Assembly (NCBI RefSeq): GCF_003443675.1
Contig: NZ_CP031963.1
Location: forward strand, 5,866,501 to 5,930,500
DNA: 64,000 nt
From: Aquimarina sp. BL5
Lineage (GTDB): Bacteria > Bacteroidota > Bacteroidia > Flavobacteriales > Flavobacteriaceae
Direction of reading: 5' to 3'
The notes below the pieces were generated by a model, which worked only from the letters and a program-made list of their open reading frames with translations, had not been told where the DNA came from and ran no database searches. The translations under genes were made by a program, and so were the position numbers. This document shows positions 35,795-44,912 of the stretch, in pieces (positions within the stretch are counted from its first letter, which is position 1; the number at the start of each line of letters is the position of its first letter).

Positions 35795-36789
35795 AAATAA
35801 ACTTTGAACACAACCAATCTGCCCATTGCGAAAATGGGGTGGTTTCTAATTTATTAAATTATAATGGACTCAAGATAAGTGAACCAATGGTTTTTGGTAT
35901 AGCCTCTGGAGTTTTCTTTATATATATACCTTTTATAAAGGTTAATTTTGCACCTGCATTTAGTTTTAGACCTGTTCCCGGATTTATCTTTTCTAGGGTT
36001 AGTAAGAGACTGGGTTTTAAAATTAAAAGACATAAGTTCAAATCTACAGAAAAAGCACAGCAAACACTTGATGCTGAATTGGCTAAAAATAATCCGGTGG
36101 GACTACAGGTAGGAGTCTATAATTTAACGTATTTTCCTGATGAGTATCGATTTCACTTTAATGCGCATAACCTGGTTGTTTATGGAAAAGAAGGAGATAA
36201 CTATTTAATTAGTGATCCTGTAATGCCAGAAGTAACTACCTTGTCTTCTAAAGAATTGGAGAAAGTACGTTTTGCTAAAGGACCGTTTGCACCAAATGGA
36301 CATATTTATTACCCTACACAATTACCAGATCATATAGATCTTAAAAAAGCGATTACTAAGGGGATTAAACAAGCATATAGACGTATGTTAGCTCCAGTTC
36401 CAATAGTTGGTTATAGAGGGATCAGATATGTTGCTAAGCAAATTCGTAAATGGCCTGATAAGATTGGTGCAAAAAAGACAAATCATTATTTGGGACAATT
36501 AGTGCGTATGCAAGAAGAAATAGGAACTGGTGGTGGAGGTTTTCGATTCATTTTTGCTGCGTTTTTAGAAGAAGCTTCCGTAATTATGGAAAACCCAAGA
36601 CTTGCAGAACTTTCGAAAGAAATGACTGTGATTGGTGATCAATGGAGAGATTTTGCCATTGATGCTTCCAGGCTATATAAGAATAGAAGCAGAGAAACCG
36701 ATGCTTATAATAAAATTGCAGATAAATTAGATATGATTGCTCTAGCTGAGAAAGCTTTCTTTTTAGATCTTAAAAAAGCAATTAAATAG
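35791..36789 (+). CDS. BtrH-like acyltransferase-type protein (DUF4872 C-terminus), TTG start
   Basis: 332 residues. The N-terminal half resembles the BtrH (butirosin biosynthesis protein H) N-terminal domain, with SAHCENG (His12, Cys13) as likely nucleophile region and FHFNAHNLVVYGKEGDNYLISDP as the papain-like second block. The C-terminal half is helical (about 185-332). The start is TTG overlapping the upstream TGA; a later ATG at residue 33 would remove the Cys. BtrH moves an acyl group from ACP to an amine, so this protein is a candidate for transferring the polyene acyl to the resorcinol. The substrate is inference. Confidence 0.8.
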   Translation: MKINFEHNQSAHCENGVVSNLLNYNGLKISEPMVFGIASGVFFIYIPFIKVNFAPAFSFRPVPGFIFSRVSKRLGFKIKRHKFKSTEKAQQTLDAELAKNNPVGLQVGVYNLTYFPDEYRFHFNAHNLVVYGKEGDNYLISDPVMPEVTTLSSKELEKVRFAKGPFAPNGHIYYPTQLPDHIDLKKAITKGIKQAYRRMLAPVPIVGYRGIRYVAKQIRKWPDKIGAKKTNHYLGQLVRMQEEIGTGGGGFRFIFAAFLEEASVIMENPRLAELSKEMTVIGDQWRDFAIDASRLYKNRSRETDAYNKIADKLDMIALAEKAFFLDLKKAIK

Positions 36790-36792
36790 TTT

Positions 36793-37554
36793 ATGATGAA
36801 TAGTACTCCTTTGATTCAGATAAAAAATATCTCTAAACAATATAAAGGGGCTACTTTTCTTTCTTTAGATACTGTAAATTTAGAAATTAATAGGGGTGAG
36901 ATATATGGTCTTTTAGGACCCAATGGAGCAGGGAAAACAACATTAATATCTATTTTATGTGGTTTGATTAAACCGACTTCTGGAGAAGTATTGATTTCCG
37001 GTAAGAGCTTTAGAACACAAGCTAAAGAGATAAGGAAAACAATAGGTGTGGTGCCTCAGGAGTATGCGTTGTATCCAAAATTAACTGCAAAGGAGAATTT
37101 ACTGTATTTCGGGAGTATGTTCGGAATGACAAAATCTGAATTAACACCAGTAGTCTTATCTCATTTAGATCAATTAGGATTACTACCTTTTGCGGATAAA
37201 AAAATTAAAACATTTTCTGGTGGAATGAAAAGAAGAGTAAATCTTATTGCAGGAATACTTCATAATCCAGAGTTACTGTTTTTAGATGAACCTACTGTAG
37301 GAGTAGATGTTCAATCAAAACAAGCAATAACAACTAAGCTTCAAGAGTTAAATAAAGCAGGCACAACTATAATCTATACGTCTCATCATCTAAGAGAAGC
37401 ACAAGATTTGTGTTCCTTGGTAGGGATTATTGATTCAGGAAAGATTATAGCAGAAAACACACCGTCCGAATTAATTTCTAACACTAAAGAGGCAAGAAAC
37501 TTAGAAGACGTTTTTATAGAACTTACAGGAAGAGAACTTCGTGATTATGCATAG
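36793..37554 (+). CDS. ABC transporter ATP-binding subunit
   Basis: 253 residues with all ABC motifs: Walker A GPNGAGKTT, Q-loop VVPQEYALYP, signature FSGGMKRR, Walker B LLFLDEPTVG and H-loop YTSHHLREA. It pairs with the permease that overlaps its end and probably exports the pigment or a precursor across the inner membrane. It starts 3 nt after the BtrH-like gene; a second ATG follows directly. Confidence 0.95.
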   Translation: MMNSTPLIQIKNISKQYKGATFLSLDTVNLEINRGEIYGLLGPNGAGKTTLISILCGLIKPTSGEVLISGKSFRTQAKEIRKTIGVVPQEYALYPKLTAKENLLYFGSMFGMTKSELTPVVLSHLDQLGLLPFADKKIKTFSGGMKRRVNLIAGILHNPELLFLDEPTVGVDVQSKQAITTKLQELNKAGTTIIYTSHHLREAQDLCSLVGIIDSGKIIAENTPSELISNTKEARNLEDVFIELTGRELRDYA

Positions 37555-38836
37555 ATTTTTGGCTTCCATAAAAAAAGAATTTTTATTGCTTCTAAGGGAT
37601 CCTGGAGGGTTGATTATATTGTTTGTAATGCCTATTTTATTGGTAATTGCGATTACATTAATTCAGGATGCTACTTTTAAATCAATTTCAAGTAACTCTA
37701 TCGAAATTCTATTAGTAGATAAAGATAAAGGCAAGTTATCAAGAGAAATTCAAAAGAGTTTTTCCAATATAGAGTTTCTAGAACCAATTTCGGAAATAGA
37801 TAATATTCCGTTAACTGAGGAAAAAGCAAAGCTTTTAGTTGCTTCCGGTGACTACCAACTAGCAGTCGTTATTCCTGGAGGATTGAGTGATGGACTTCAG
37901 AAACAAATAGATAAAAACATTACTAAAATTCTTGAGGAGTTTGAAGGTGCTGCGGACTCTTTAAAAGTAAAAGATGTTGAAAAAAAACTATCAGGTAAGG
38001 TAGTAAAACTCTATTTTGATCCGATAACACAGGAGACCTTTAGAAGTTCTGTAATATTTGCAGTAGATAAATTGGTAGCAAGTATAGAGACTAAATCGAT
38101 TTACGAAGCTTTCGAAAAAGAATTAGGAGCATCAGAAAGTCTTAAGTCTTTTAATCGAGATAATTTTGTAAAATATGAGCAGATAAACCCTTCGTTATCT
38201 GGAGAATTAATTCTCCCTAATTCGGTACAGCATAATATACCGGCTTGGACATTGTTTGCAATTTTCTTTATGATTTTACCATTATCATTAAATCTCGTGC
38301 ATGAAAAAGGACAAGGAACATTCGTCCGTTTGCAAACAACGCCAATCAATTATTTAACAATTATAGCGGGTAAAGCATTTTTGTTCCTATTAGTAAGTTT
38401 ATTACAGTTTACCTTAATTTTGCTTTTAGGGATTTATGTTTTTCCGGAATTAGGGTTACCTATTTTAGATTTGGGAGATAATCTAGGATTATTATATCTT
38501 GTGGCTTTATCTTCCGGATTGGGAGCTATTGGCTTAGGAATTTTGTTAGGAACTATTTTTAGTTCACACGAACAAGCAGCTCCTTTTGGAGCTGTATTAG
38601 TTGTTTTGTTAGCTGCAATAGGAGGAGTTTGGGTTCCTGTATTTGCAATGCCTGATACCATGCAGCTAATAGCAAAAATTTCTCCTATGAATTGGGGATT
38701 GGAAGCTTTTTATGATTGTTTTTTAAGAAAGGGTAGTTTGATAGACATTCTTCCCGAAATTGGTTTGCTAATTGGTTTTTTTATTAGTACTATCGTAATC
38801 GCTATATTATACTATGAAAAGAAAAAAGCGGTCTAA
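37547..38836 (+). CDS. ABC-2 type permease
   Basis: 429 residues from the ATG at 37547, overlapping the ATPase stop by 8 nt; a GTG two codons earlier is also in frame. One N-terminal membrane helix (about 20-40) is followed by a long periplasmic domain (about 45-225). Five further helices lie in the C-terminal half (FAIFFMILPLSLNLVHEKG, then LFLLVSLLQFTLILLLGIYVF, and so on). This is the ABC2_membrane_3 layout. The last 23 nt overlap the thioesterase gene. Confidence 0.92.
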   Translation: MHRFLASIKKEFLLLLRDPGGLIILFVMPILLVIAITLIQDATFKSISSNSIEILLVDKDKGKLSREIQKSFSNIEFLEPISEIDNIPLTEEKAKLLVASGDYQLAVVIPGGLSDGLQKQIDKNITKILEEFEGAADSLKVKDVEKKLSGKVVKLYFDPITQETFRSSVIFAVDKLVASIETKSIYEAFEKELGASESLKSFNRDNFVKYEQINPSLSGELILPNSVQHNIPAWTLFAIFFMILPLSLNLVHEKGQGTFVRLQTTPINYLTIIAGKAFLFLLVSLLQFTLILLLGIYVFPELGLPILDLGDNLGLLYLVALSSGLGAIGLGILLGTIFSSHEQAAPFGAVLVVLLAAIGGVWVPVFAMPDTMQLIAKISPMNWGLEAFYDCFLRKGSLIDILPEIGLLIGFFISTIVIAILYYEKKKAV

Positions 38837-39260
38837 AGAAATTATAACAGATATCAAACATGTTCATGAGGTTCGAGTCAGATTTAATGACTGTGATCCT
38901 TTAAGCATTGTCTGGCATGGTATATACATAACCTATTTCGAAGAAGGAAGAGAAGCTTTTGGTCGAAGTCACGGGATTTCTTACCTTCATGTGAAAGATA
39001 ATGATTATGTAACACCGATCGTTAATTCTAATTGTGATCATAAGTTACCGCTTAAATATGGAGATATTGCAACAGTAGAAACAGTGTATGTAGATAGTCC
39101 AGCTGCAAAAATGATTTTTAGATATAATGTATATAATCAAAATAAGGAACTAGTTTGTGTAGGCGAAACAACGCAAGTATTCTTGGATATGGAAGGTAAT
39201 ATGTCTCTTAATATTCCAGAGTTCTTTCTTCATTGGAAACGTAAAGTGGGGTTATTATGA
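38814..39260 (+). CDS. YbgC-type acyl-ACP/CoA thioesterase (4HBT hotdog)
   Basis: 148 residues. The 4HBT signature is RVRFNDCDPLSIVWHGIY, with Asp28 in the catalytic position and His35. FEEGREAFGRSHGISY continues the family pattern. It may release a finished acyl chain from ACP or edit stalled chains. It overlaps the permease by 23 nt and the next ketosynthase by 4 nt, so translation is tightly coupled. Confidence 0.9.
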   Translation: MKRKKRSKEIITDIKHVHEVRVRFNDCDPLSIVWHGIYITYFEEGREAFGRSHGISYLHVKDNDYVTPIVNSNCDHKLPLKYGDIATVETVYVDSPAAKMIFRYNVYNQNKELVCVGETTQVFLDMEGNMSLNIPEFFLHWKRKVGLL

Positions 39261-40396
39261 AAAAAGTCTACTTGGTTGCCGATAATATAATTTCTCCTCT
39301 TGGATTTTCTACCGAAGAAAATATAGAAAACCTTCGCTTAAATCAGACCGGAATTAAAAAAGTGGATGATGATTATATTTGGTCAGAACCATTTTTTGGG
39401 GCAGTGATTAATAATGATAAACTCTCTACAGCTTGGAAAATTGTCTCAAATGATTCAGGATATACTAAGTTAGAAAAGATGATGTTGTTATCTGTTTCTA
39501 AATTACTCTCAGAGAATTCTTCTTTAGATATTAATAAATGCGGAGTTGTTATTTCTACTACAAAAGGAAATATTAATAATTTGAGAGGCCATTCTGATGA
39601 GAAAGCTTATCTGGCAAGTATTTCCAAAACGATTCAGCATTATTTTAAGTTAGATCATACGCCTGTAATTTTATCTAATGCCTGTATTTCTGGAGGATTA
39701 GCTTTGGCTATTGGAAAACGAATGATTCAGTCCGAAATTTTTGAAGATGTAGTAGTGATCGGAGGAGATCTGCTTTCTGAATTTACACTTTCTGGCTTCT
39801 TTTCTTTTCAGGCAGTAAGTACTGCTCCATGTAAACCTTTTTGTAAAAACAGGACAGGTATAAGTTTAGGAGAGGCAGCGGCTAGTGCGTGGTTGAGTTC
39901 TAATAAGGAGAATGTAACAGAAGAAGCGATCAGTATTAGCGGTGATGCTTCGGCTAATGATGCGAATCATATTTCTGGACCTTCACGTACAGGAGAAGGA
40001 TTGTATATAAGTATCAAAAGAGCTTTAAAAGAAGCAGGTGTAAAGAGTAATCAGATAGATTACATAACTGCACACGGTACAGCGACTCCATATAATGATG
40101 AAATGGAAGCCATTGCTTTTAATAGAGCAGGAATGCAAAGTGTTCCTATCAATAGTCTAAAAGGGTATTACGGCCACACATTAGGCGCTTCTGCCTTGAT
40201 CGAAAGTATCATAGCCAGACATTGTTTAATTAATAATGAGCTATTCGCTTCTTTAGGTTTTGAAGAATTGGGAGTTTCGGAATCCATTAATGTAATTGCC
40301 AAGAATCATAAAAAAGAATTGACTCGGGTTCTAAAAACAGCATCTGGCTTTGGAGGATGTAATGTGGCGCTGGTTATAGAAAAAGAAGTATTGTGA
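39257..40396 (+). CDS. Beta-ketoacyl-ACP synthase, catalytic
   Basis: 379 residues with an intact active site: Cys143 in LSNACISGGLAL, His in TAHGTATPYND, and His in KGYYGHTLGASALIE. The C-terminal GFGGCNVALVIE is normal. It is slightly shorter than FabF. It is probably one of the chain-extending ketosynthases. It begins within the ATGA overlap with the thioesterase gene and ends within a GTGA overlap with the next gene. Confidence 0.9.
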   Translation: MKKVYLVADNIISPLGFSTEENIENLRLNQTGIKKVDDDYIWSEPFFGAVINNDKLSTAWKIVSNDSGYTKLEKMMLLSVSKLLSENSSLDINKCGVVISTTKGNINNLRGHSDEKAYLASISKTIQHYFKLDHTPVILSNACISGGLALAIGKRMIQSEIFEDVVVIGGDLLSEFTLSGFFSFQAVSTAPCKPFCKNRTGISLGEAAASAWLSSNKENVTEEAISISGDASANDANHISGPSRTGEGLYISIKRALKEAGVKSNQIDYITAHGTATPYNDEMEAIAFNRAGMQSVPINSLKGYYGHTLGASALIESIIARHCLINNELFASLGFEELGVSESINVIAKNHKKELTRVLKTASGFGGCNVALVIEKEVL

Positions 40397-41007
40397 TTAA
40401 AGAAAAATATTACATATCAGATTATTGTGCCATTCGAGATAAAAAGGTCTTTAAAAATGGAGATGAATTATATATTGATTCGGAATCGGATAATTTGAAG
40501 GATTTTGCGAAAGGAGTTTATAAATTTTTAGAATTAAAGTACCCGAAATTTCATAAAATGGATGAGTTGTGTAAGTTAGGGTTTTTAGCTTCAGAAGTTT
40601 TATTCAGGGATAGGGAAAAAATAGACCAAGATACTGCACTGGTTTTATCGAATAGATCATCCAGCCTTGATACAGATAGAAAACATCAAACAAGTATTAT
40701 GGATAGGGAGGATTTTTATCCATCTCCAGCAGTTTTTGTATATACACTTCCCAATATCATTATGGGAGAGATAAGTATTAGGAATAAGATGAAAAGTGAG
40801 AATGCATTTTTTGTTACAGAAAGTTTTGATGCTGATTTTATGTCTAAATATTCTGAAATTTTAATGAATACCGGAAAAGCAAGCGATGTTATTTGTGGGT
40901 GGGTAGATTTGGATAATGATAAATATGACGTATTTTTGGCTTTTCTCTCAAAAAAAGGTAAAAAAGAGCTGACAAAAGAAGAATTAAATAATTTATATAA
41001 TCAATGA
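40393..41007 (+). CDS. KS-like protein lacking the catalytic half
   Basis: 204 residues from a GTG start overlapping the upstream stop (GTGA). The segment YPSPAVFVYTLPNIIMGEISIRNKM resembles the region before the active site of ketosynthases, but where the nucleophile should be it reads KSENAFFVTESFDADF, without Cys. Both His motifs are absent and the protein ends early. It is probably a non-catalytic partner or scaffold of a neighbouring ketosynthase, not a pseudogene, because it is in a compact operon with coupled ends (ATGA with the ACP gene). Confidence 0.75.
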   Translation: MIKEKYYISDYCAIRDKKVFKNGDELYIDSESDNLKDFAKGVYKFLELKYPKFHKMDELCKLGFLASEVLFRDREKIDQDTALVLSNRSSSLDTDRKHQTSIMDREDFYPSPAVFVYTLPNIIMGEISIRNKMKSENAFFVTESFDADFMSKYSEILMNTGKASDVICGWVDLDNDKYDVFLAFLSKKGKKELTKEELNNLYNQ

Positions 41008-41267
41008 GTATGGCTGAATTAACAGAAGAGCTAAAGGAAAAATTAATAGAGCAATTAAGTCTTGAGGATGTAGAGGTAAGTGAAATAGGAGACGATGATC
41101 CTCTTTTTGGTGACGGTTTAGGTTTAGATTCTATTGATGCACTTGAACTAATTGTATTATTAGAAAAAGATTATGGAATTAAGCTAAAAGATCCAAAAGA
41201 AGGTAAAGCTATATTTGAATCTGTTGGCGTAATGGCTGATTATATTTCGAAACACCGCACAAAATAA
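41004..41267 (+). CDS. Acyl carrier protein (second copy)
   Basis: 87 residues with the phosphopantetheine motif GLGLDSIDALELIVLLE (Ser43). The sequence differs clearly from the ACP at 31676, so the two may serve different parts of the pathway. It overlaps the preceding gene by 4 nt and precedes a ketosynthase by 1 nt. Confidence 0.94.
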   Translation: MSMAELTEELKEKLIEQLSLEDVEVSEIGDDDPLFGDGLGLDSIDALELIVLLEKDYGIKLKDPKEGKAIFESVGVMADYISKHRTK

Positions 41268-41268
41268 T

Positions 41269-42465
41269 ATGAATAGAGGCATTGCCATTACTGGTATGGG
41301 AATCATATCTTCTATAGGAAATAACGTAGAAGAAAATCTTAATGCTTTAAAATCAGTATCTCCTGGAATTTCTAGAATCGAGATGTTGAAAACTCGTCAT
41401 AGTGATCAAATCATGGTGGGGGAGATTAAAAAAAATAATAATATCCTGGAAGAAGAACTGGGCTTACAACCTTTACATAGTTTTTCTAGAACAGCTATGA
41501 TTGGAGCTATTGCAGCAAAAGAAGCGTTACAGGACGCACAGATCTCAGATATAAATAAATATAGAACTGGTTTTGTTTCAGGAACTAGTGTTGGAGGTAT
41601 GGATACTACCGAAAAACATTATTTAGAATATACTGAAATTGAAGACAATAGAAGATTTATTCAGGCTCAACATGCTGGTTTTACTACACTATCTATTTCT
41701 AATTATTTAGGAATTAATGGATACGTTTCTACAATAAGTACTGCCTGTTCTTCTGCTGCAAATGCAATAATGCTTGGTGCTCGTATGATTCAAGCAGGTA
41801 AGATTGACAGAATGATTGTTGGAGGAACAGATGCTTTGTCTAAGTTTACCATTAACGGCTTTGGGACTTTAATGATTTTATCTGATTCAGAGTGTACTCC
41901 TTTTGATGATAACAGAAAAGGATTGAACTTAGGAGAAGCGGCAGCTTTTTTAGTATTAGAGAGCGATGCTATAGTAGAAAAAGAAAATAAAAAAGTATTA
42001 GGTCGTGTTGCTGGTTGGGCAAATGCGAATGATGCTTATCATCAAACTGCTTCATCATCAGATGGAGAAGGTGCGTACCTTGCTATGAATAAAGCATTGA
42101 AGGTTGCTAATATGACGGCTAAAGACATTGATTATGTAAATGCTCATGGAACTGCAACTCCTAATAATGATTTATCAGAGGGTGTGGCTATGACTCGAAT
42201 TTTTGGTGAAGAAAGCATACCTGTATTTAGTTCTACAAAGGCATTTACAGGACATACTCTAGCTGCAGCGGGTTCTGTAGAAGCGATTTATTCGCTTTTA
42301 TCGCTGAAGGAAAATCTGATTTTCCCAAATTTGAATTTCAAAACTAAAATGAAAGAGTTTTCGTTAGTCCCGCAAACCGAATTAGTTGCTAAAGAAGTGA
42401 ATACTATTTTATCCAATTCTTTTGGTTTTGGAGGCAATTGTTCCACTTTAATCTTTACAAAATAA
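41269..42465 (+). CDS. Beta-ketoacyl-ACP synthase, KS partner of the KS/CLF pair
   Basis: 398 residues. It has Cys160 in ISTACSSAANAI, His in NAHGTATPNND and His in KAFTGHTLAAAGS. The stop overlaps the next ATG (TAATG), which encodes a Cys-less KS-like protein. In aryl polyene systems an active KS works as a heterodimer with a chain-length factor, and the gene order here matches. It would extend the 4-coumaroyl starter with malonyl units. Confidence 0.92.
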   Translation: MNRGIAITGMGIISSIGNNVEENLNALKSVSPGISRIEMLKTRHSDQIMVGEIKKNNNILEEELGLQPLHSFSRTAMIGAIAAKEALQDAQISDINKYRTGFVSGTSVGGMDTTEKHYLEYTEIEDNRRFIQAQHAGFTTLSISNYLGINGYVSTISTACSSAANAIMLGARMIQAGKIDRMIVGGTDALSKFTINGFGTLMILSDSECTPFDDNRKGLNLGEAAAFLVLESDAIVEKENKKVLGRVAGWANANDAYHQTASSSDGEGAYLAMNKALKVANMTAKDIDYVNAHGTATPNNDLSEGVAMTRIFGEESIPVFSSTKAFTGHTLAAAGSVEAIYSLLSLKENLIFPNLNFKTKMKEFSLVPQTELVAKEVNTILSNSFGFGGNCSTLIFTK

Positions 42466-43526
42466 TGAGCGATTGTTTTATTAATGGTATTGCTAGTATT
42501 TCTGCACAACCTACCACGGATCCAGATTCGTTTTTAGACGTGTTAATTCCTTATAATGAATCTATATTTAGATGTCATGATCCTAATTATAAAGACTATA
42601 TAAAGCCGGCGGCTATGAGGCGGATGTCTAAATCTGTGAAGATGGGCGTAACAACCGCATCAATGGCTTTAAAAGATTCTGGAGTGGAAATGCCTGATGC
42701 TATAATTACAGGCACAGGAATGGGCTGTAAACAGGATTCAGAAAAGTTTTTAGAAAACATTCTTCATAATGATGAACAGTTTTTGACACCAACGCTATTT
42801 ATTCAATCAACACATAATACAGTTGGGGGGCAAGTAGCCTTAGGGTTAGGATGCAAAGCGTATAATGTTACTTACGTTCAAGGAGCCGCTTCGTTTGAAA
42901 CTTGTATAATGGATGCTCAGTTAATGTTGTCAGAAGAATCCGGGAAAAATATTTTGGTTGGTGGTATTGATGAAATTGCAAAAAACTCTACTTTATTACA
43001 TAAATTAGATGGCCAGATTAAAAATGATGATATTGACGTAATTAATTTATTGGACTCCAATACATCGGGTACAGTTGCTAGTGAAGGGGCTACGTTTATG
43101 GTTTTAGGAACAAAAACCGATAAAAGTTTAGCTAATATTATAGATGTAGAAACCATAAGTGAAGCAACGCCAGATGAAATAAAGGCAAATATCGAAAAAT
43201 TTGTGTTACGTCAAGGATTGTCGTTAGAAGATATAGATGCCGTAGTTTTAGGTAATAATGGAGATGTAAAACACGATAATTATTATAAAAATTTACAATC
43301 TTCGATTTTTTCAAATATAGAACAATTGTGTTATAAACATTTGATAGGTGATTTTCATGTTGCTTCTGGTTTTGGGTTTTGGCTTGCTTGTAAAATTTTT
43401 GAAACAAATCAAGTACCGGCAATATTAAAAGTTAATGATGTTACTGCAGGTAACCATAATAATATACTTTTATATAATCAATATCTTGGAAAAAATCATA
43501 GTATTGCGTTGTTGCAACGATGCTGA
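42465..43526 (+). CDS. KS-like chain-length-factor-type protein
   Basis: 353 residues from the ATG at 42465, which overlaps the KS stop; an in-frame start nine codons upstream is less likely. The fold follows KS (KMGVTTASMALKDSGVEMPD, TGTGMGCKQDSEKFLEN, GGQVALGLGC), but the nucleophile position reads VQGAASFETC, with Ala near 141 instead of Cys. The first His motif is replaced by LGNNGDVKHD. It is therefore not catalytic by itself and probably sets chain length as the partner of the preceding KS. Confidence 0.85.
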   Translation: MSDCFINGIASISAQPTTDPDSFLDVLIPYNESIFRCHDPNYKDYIKPAAMRRMSKSVKMGVTTASMALKDSGVEMPDAIITGTGMGCKQDSEKFLENILHNDEQFLTPTLFIQSTHNTVGGQVALGLGCKAYNVTYVQGAASFETCIMDAQLMLSEESGKNILVGGIDEIAKNSTLLHKLDGQIKNDDIDVINLLDSNTSGTVASEGATFMVLGTKTDKSLANIIDVETISEATPDEIKANIEKFVLRQGLSLEDIDAVVLGNNGDVKHDNYYKNLQSSIFSNIEQLCYKHLIGDFHVASGFGFWLACKIFETNQVPAILKVNDVTAGNHNNILLYNQYLGKNHSIALLQRC

Positions 43527-44293
43527 TTAGGAAAATAGTCAATATTATATCCATAATTGCAGGTATTCTTATCGTTACCGCAATTGGTTTCAATAAACTT
43601 CCTTGGTGGAGTTTACTTGTGCTAGGGCTTCTTTGGTTCTTTATTACCGCTTATGGAGTTACAAATATAAGATCTGGATACTTCCTTAAAAGTTTAAGTA
43701 GCAATCCAAAACTAACGGAGAAAAAAATAGCCATTACATTCGATGATGGTCCAGATTTTAATACGTTAAAAATCCTGGAAGTATTGAATAAATATAATGT
43801 CAAAGGAACTTTTTTTTGTATTGGAAAGCAAATCGAAAAACATCCTGATATACTTAAAAAGATTATTCAAGAAAATCATATAATTGGTAATCATACCTTT
43901 ACCCACGATAAACTTATTGATATCTACAGTACAAATAAGTTTACTAATGAAATTAAGGAAACGGATACTATAATAGAAAAGTTTTCTAAAAAAAAGCCGT
44001 TGCTTTTTAGGCCTCCATATGGAATTACAAATCCAAATATTGCTAGAGCTGTTAAAAAGACTGGACATACCGTTATTGGATGGAATAAGAGATCATTTGA
44101 TACAACAATTCCTTCAGAAAAAGTAATACTTAAAAGAATTACAAAGAACCTAAAGGGCGGAGATGTTATACTACTTCATGACACAAAAATAATTACTGTA
44201 GCAGTATTGGAACAATTGTTGCTATTTTTGCAAAGGAATAATTTTACAACAGTTACTATAGATGAACTATTTTCGATACAAGCATATGCTTAG
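43520..44293 (+). CDS. Polysaccharide deacetylase-family protein (NodB domain)
   Basis: 257 residues. Two N-terminal membrane helices (about 10-45) are followed by a NodB domain with the metal and catalytic motifs TFDDGPD, GNHTFTHDKL (two His), RPPYGI and LLHDTK. Family members remove acetyl groups from sugars with a divalent metal. Its role in a pigment locus is unclear. It could act on a glycan or lipid carrier at the membrane. It overlaps the previous gene by 7 nt and the LolA-like gene by 8 nt. Confidence 0.88.
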   Translation: MLIRKIVNIISIIAGILIVTAIGFNKLPWWSLLVLGLLWFFITAYGVTNIRSGYFLKSLSSNPKLTEKKIAITFDDGPDFNTLKILEVLNKYNVKGTFFCIGKQIEKHPDILKKIIQENHIIGNHTFTHDKLIDIYSTNKFTNEIKETDTIIEKFSKKKPLLFRPPYGITNPNIARAVKKTGHTVIGWNKRSFDTTIPSEKVILKRITKNLKGGDVILLHDTKIITVAVLEQLLLFLQRNNFTTVTIDELFSIQAYA

Positions 44294-44912
44294 ATTTTTA
44301 TTGTTTTGCCTATTTATAAATTTTTCTTGTCTACAAGCTCAAGAAGTGGCGCTTTCCGAATTGGAAGCAGGTACTTTTAAGAATGCTGTAAGCACCAGTG
44401 CAAAGCAGTCTAAAACAATTGTAAATACATTTACGCAAATAAAACATATTGATTTTCTGTCTAATGATATAGAAAGTAGTGGGGATTTATATTTTAAATC
44501 ACCAAATATTATCAAATGGTCTTACACAAAACCATATGAGTATAGCGTAATTTTTAAGAACAAGAAACTGTTTATTAACGATGCAGGTAAAAAAAGTGAT
44601 ATCAATCTTGCTTCGAATAAAGTTTTTAAAAAACTGAATGATTTAATTGCTAAGAGTGTAAGTGGTGATATGCTAGATGATACTCAGTTTTCTATGAATT
44701 TTTTTAAGTATAATAACCAATATCTAGCAAAACTGTCTCCAAAAGATCAGACTTTAAAAAATATGTTTAAACAGATTGTTTTAAGCTTTGAGTCAAAAAA
44801 ATATTTAGTATCCAGTGTCAAATTAATAGAACCATCAGGAGATTATACACTTATAAAGTTTCAGAATACATCTGTAAATAAACCTATTCCTGATGCGATA
44901 TTTGCTCATTAG
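44286..44912 (+). CDS. LolA-like periplasmic carrier protein
   Basis: 208 residues from the ATG at 44286 (a start 8 codons upstream is also open). A signal peptide (about 1-19, CLQAQ) precedes a LolA-type fold: FTQIKHIDFLSNDIESSGDLYF, IIKWSYTKPYEYSVIFKNKKLFIND. LolA carries lipoproteins across the periplasm; LolA-like proteins in aryl polyene clusters are thought to carry the lipid pigment. The end overlaps the lipoprotein gene by 20 nt. Confidence 0.88.
   Translation: MLRFLLFCLFINFSCLQAQEVALSELEAGTFKNAVSTSAKQSKTIVNTFTQIKHIDFLSNDIESSGDLYFKSPNIIKWSYTKPYEYSVIFKNKKLFINDAGKKSDINLASNKVFKKLNDLIAKSVSGDMLDDTQFSMNFFKYNNQYLAKLSPKDQTLKNMFKQIVLSFESKKYLVSSVKLIEPSGDYTLIKFQNTSVNKPIPDAIFAH

Noticed and set aside
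40393..41007. Short KS-like gene considered as a pseudogene
   Set aside because: Its start and stop both overlap neighbouring genes in a coupled manner and the frame is intact, which favours a maintained gene.
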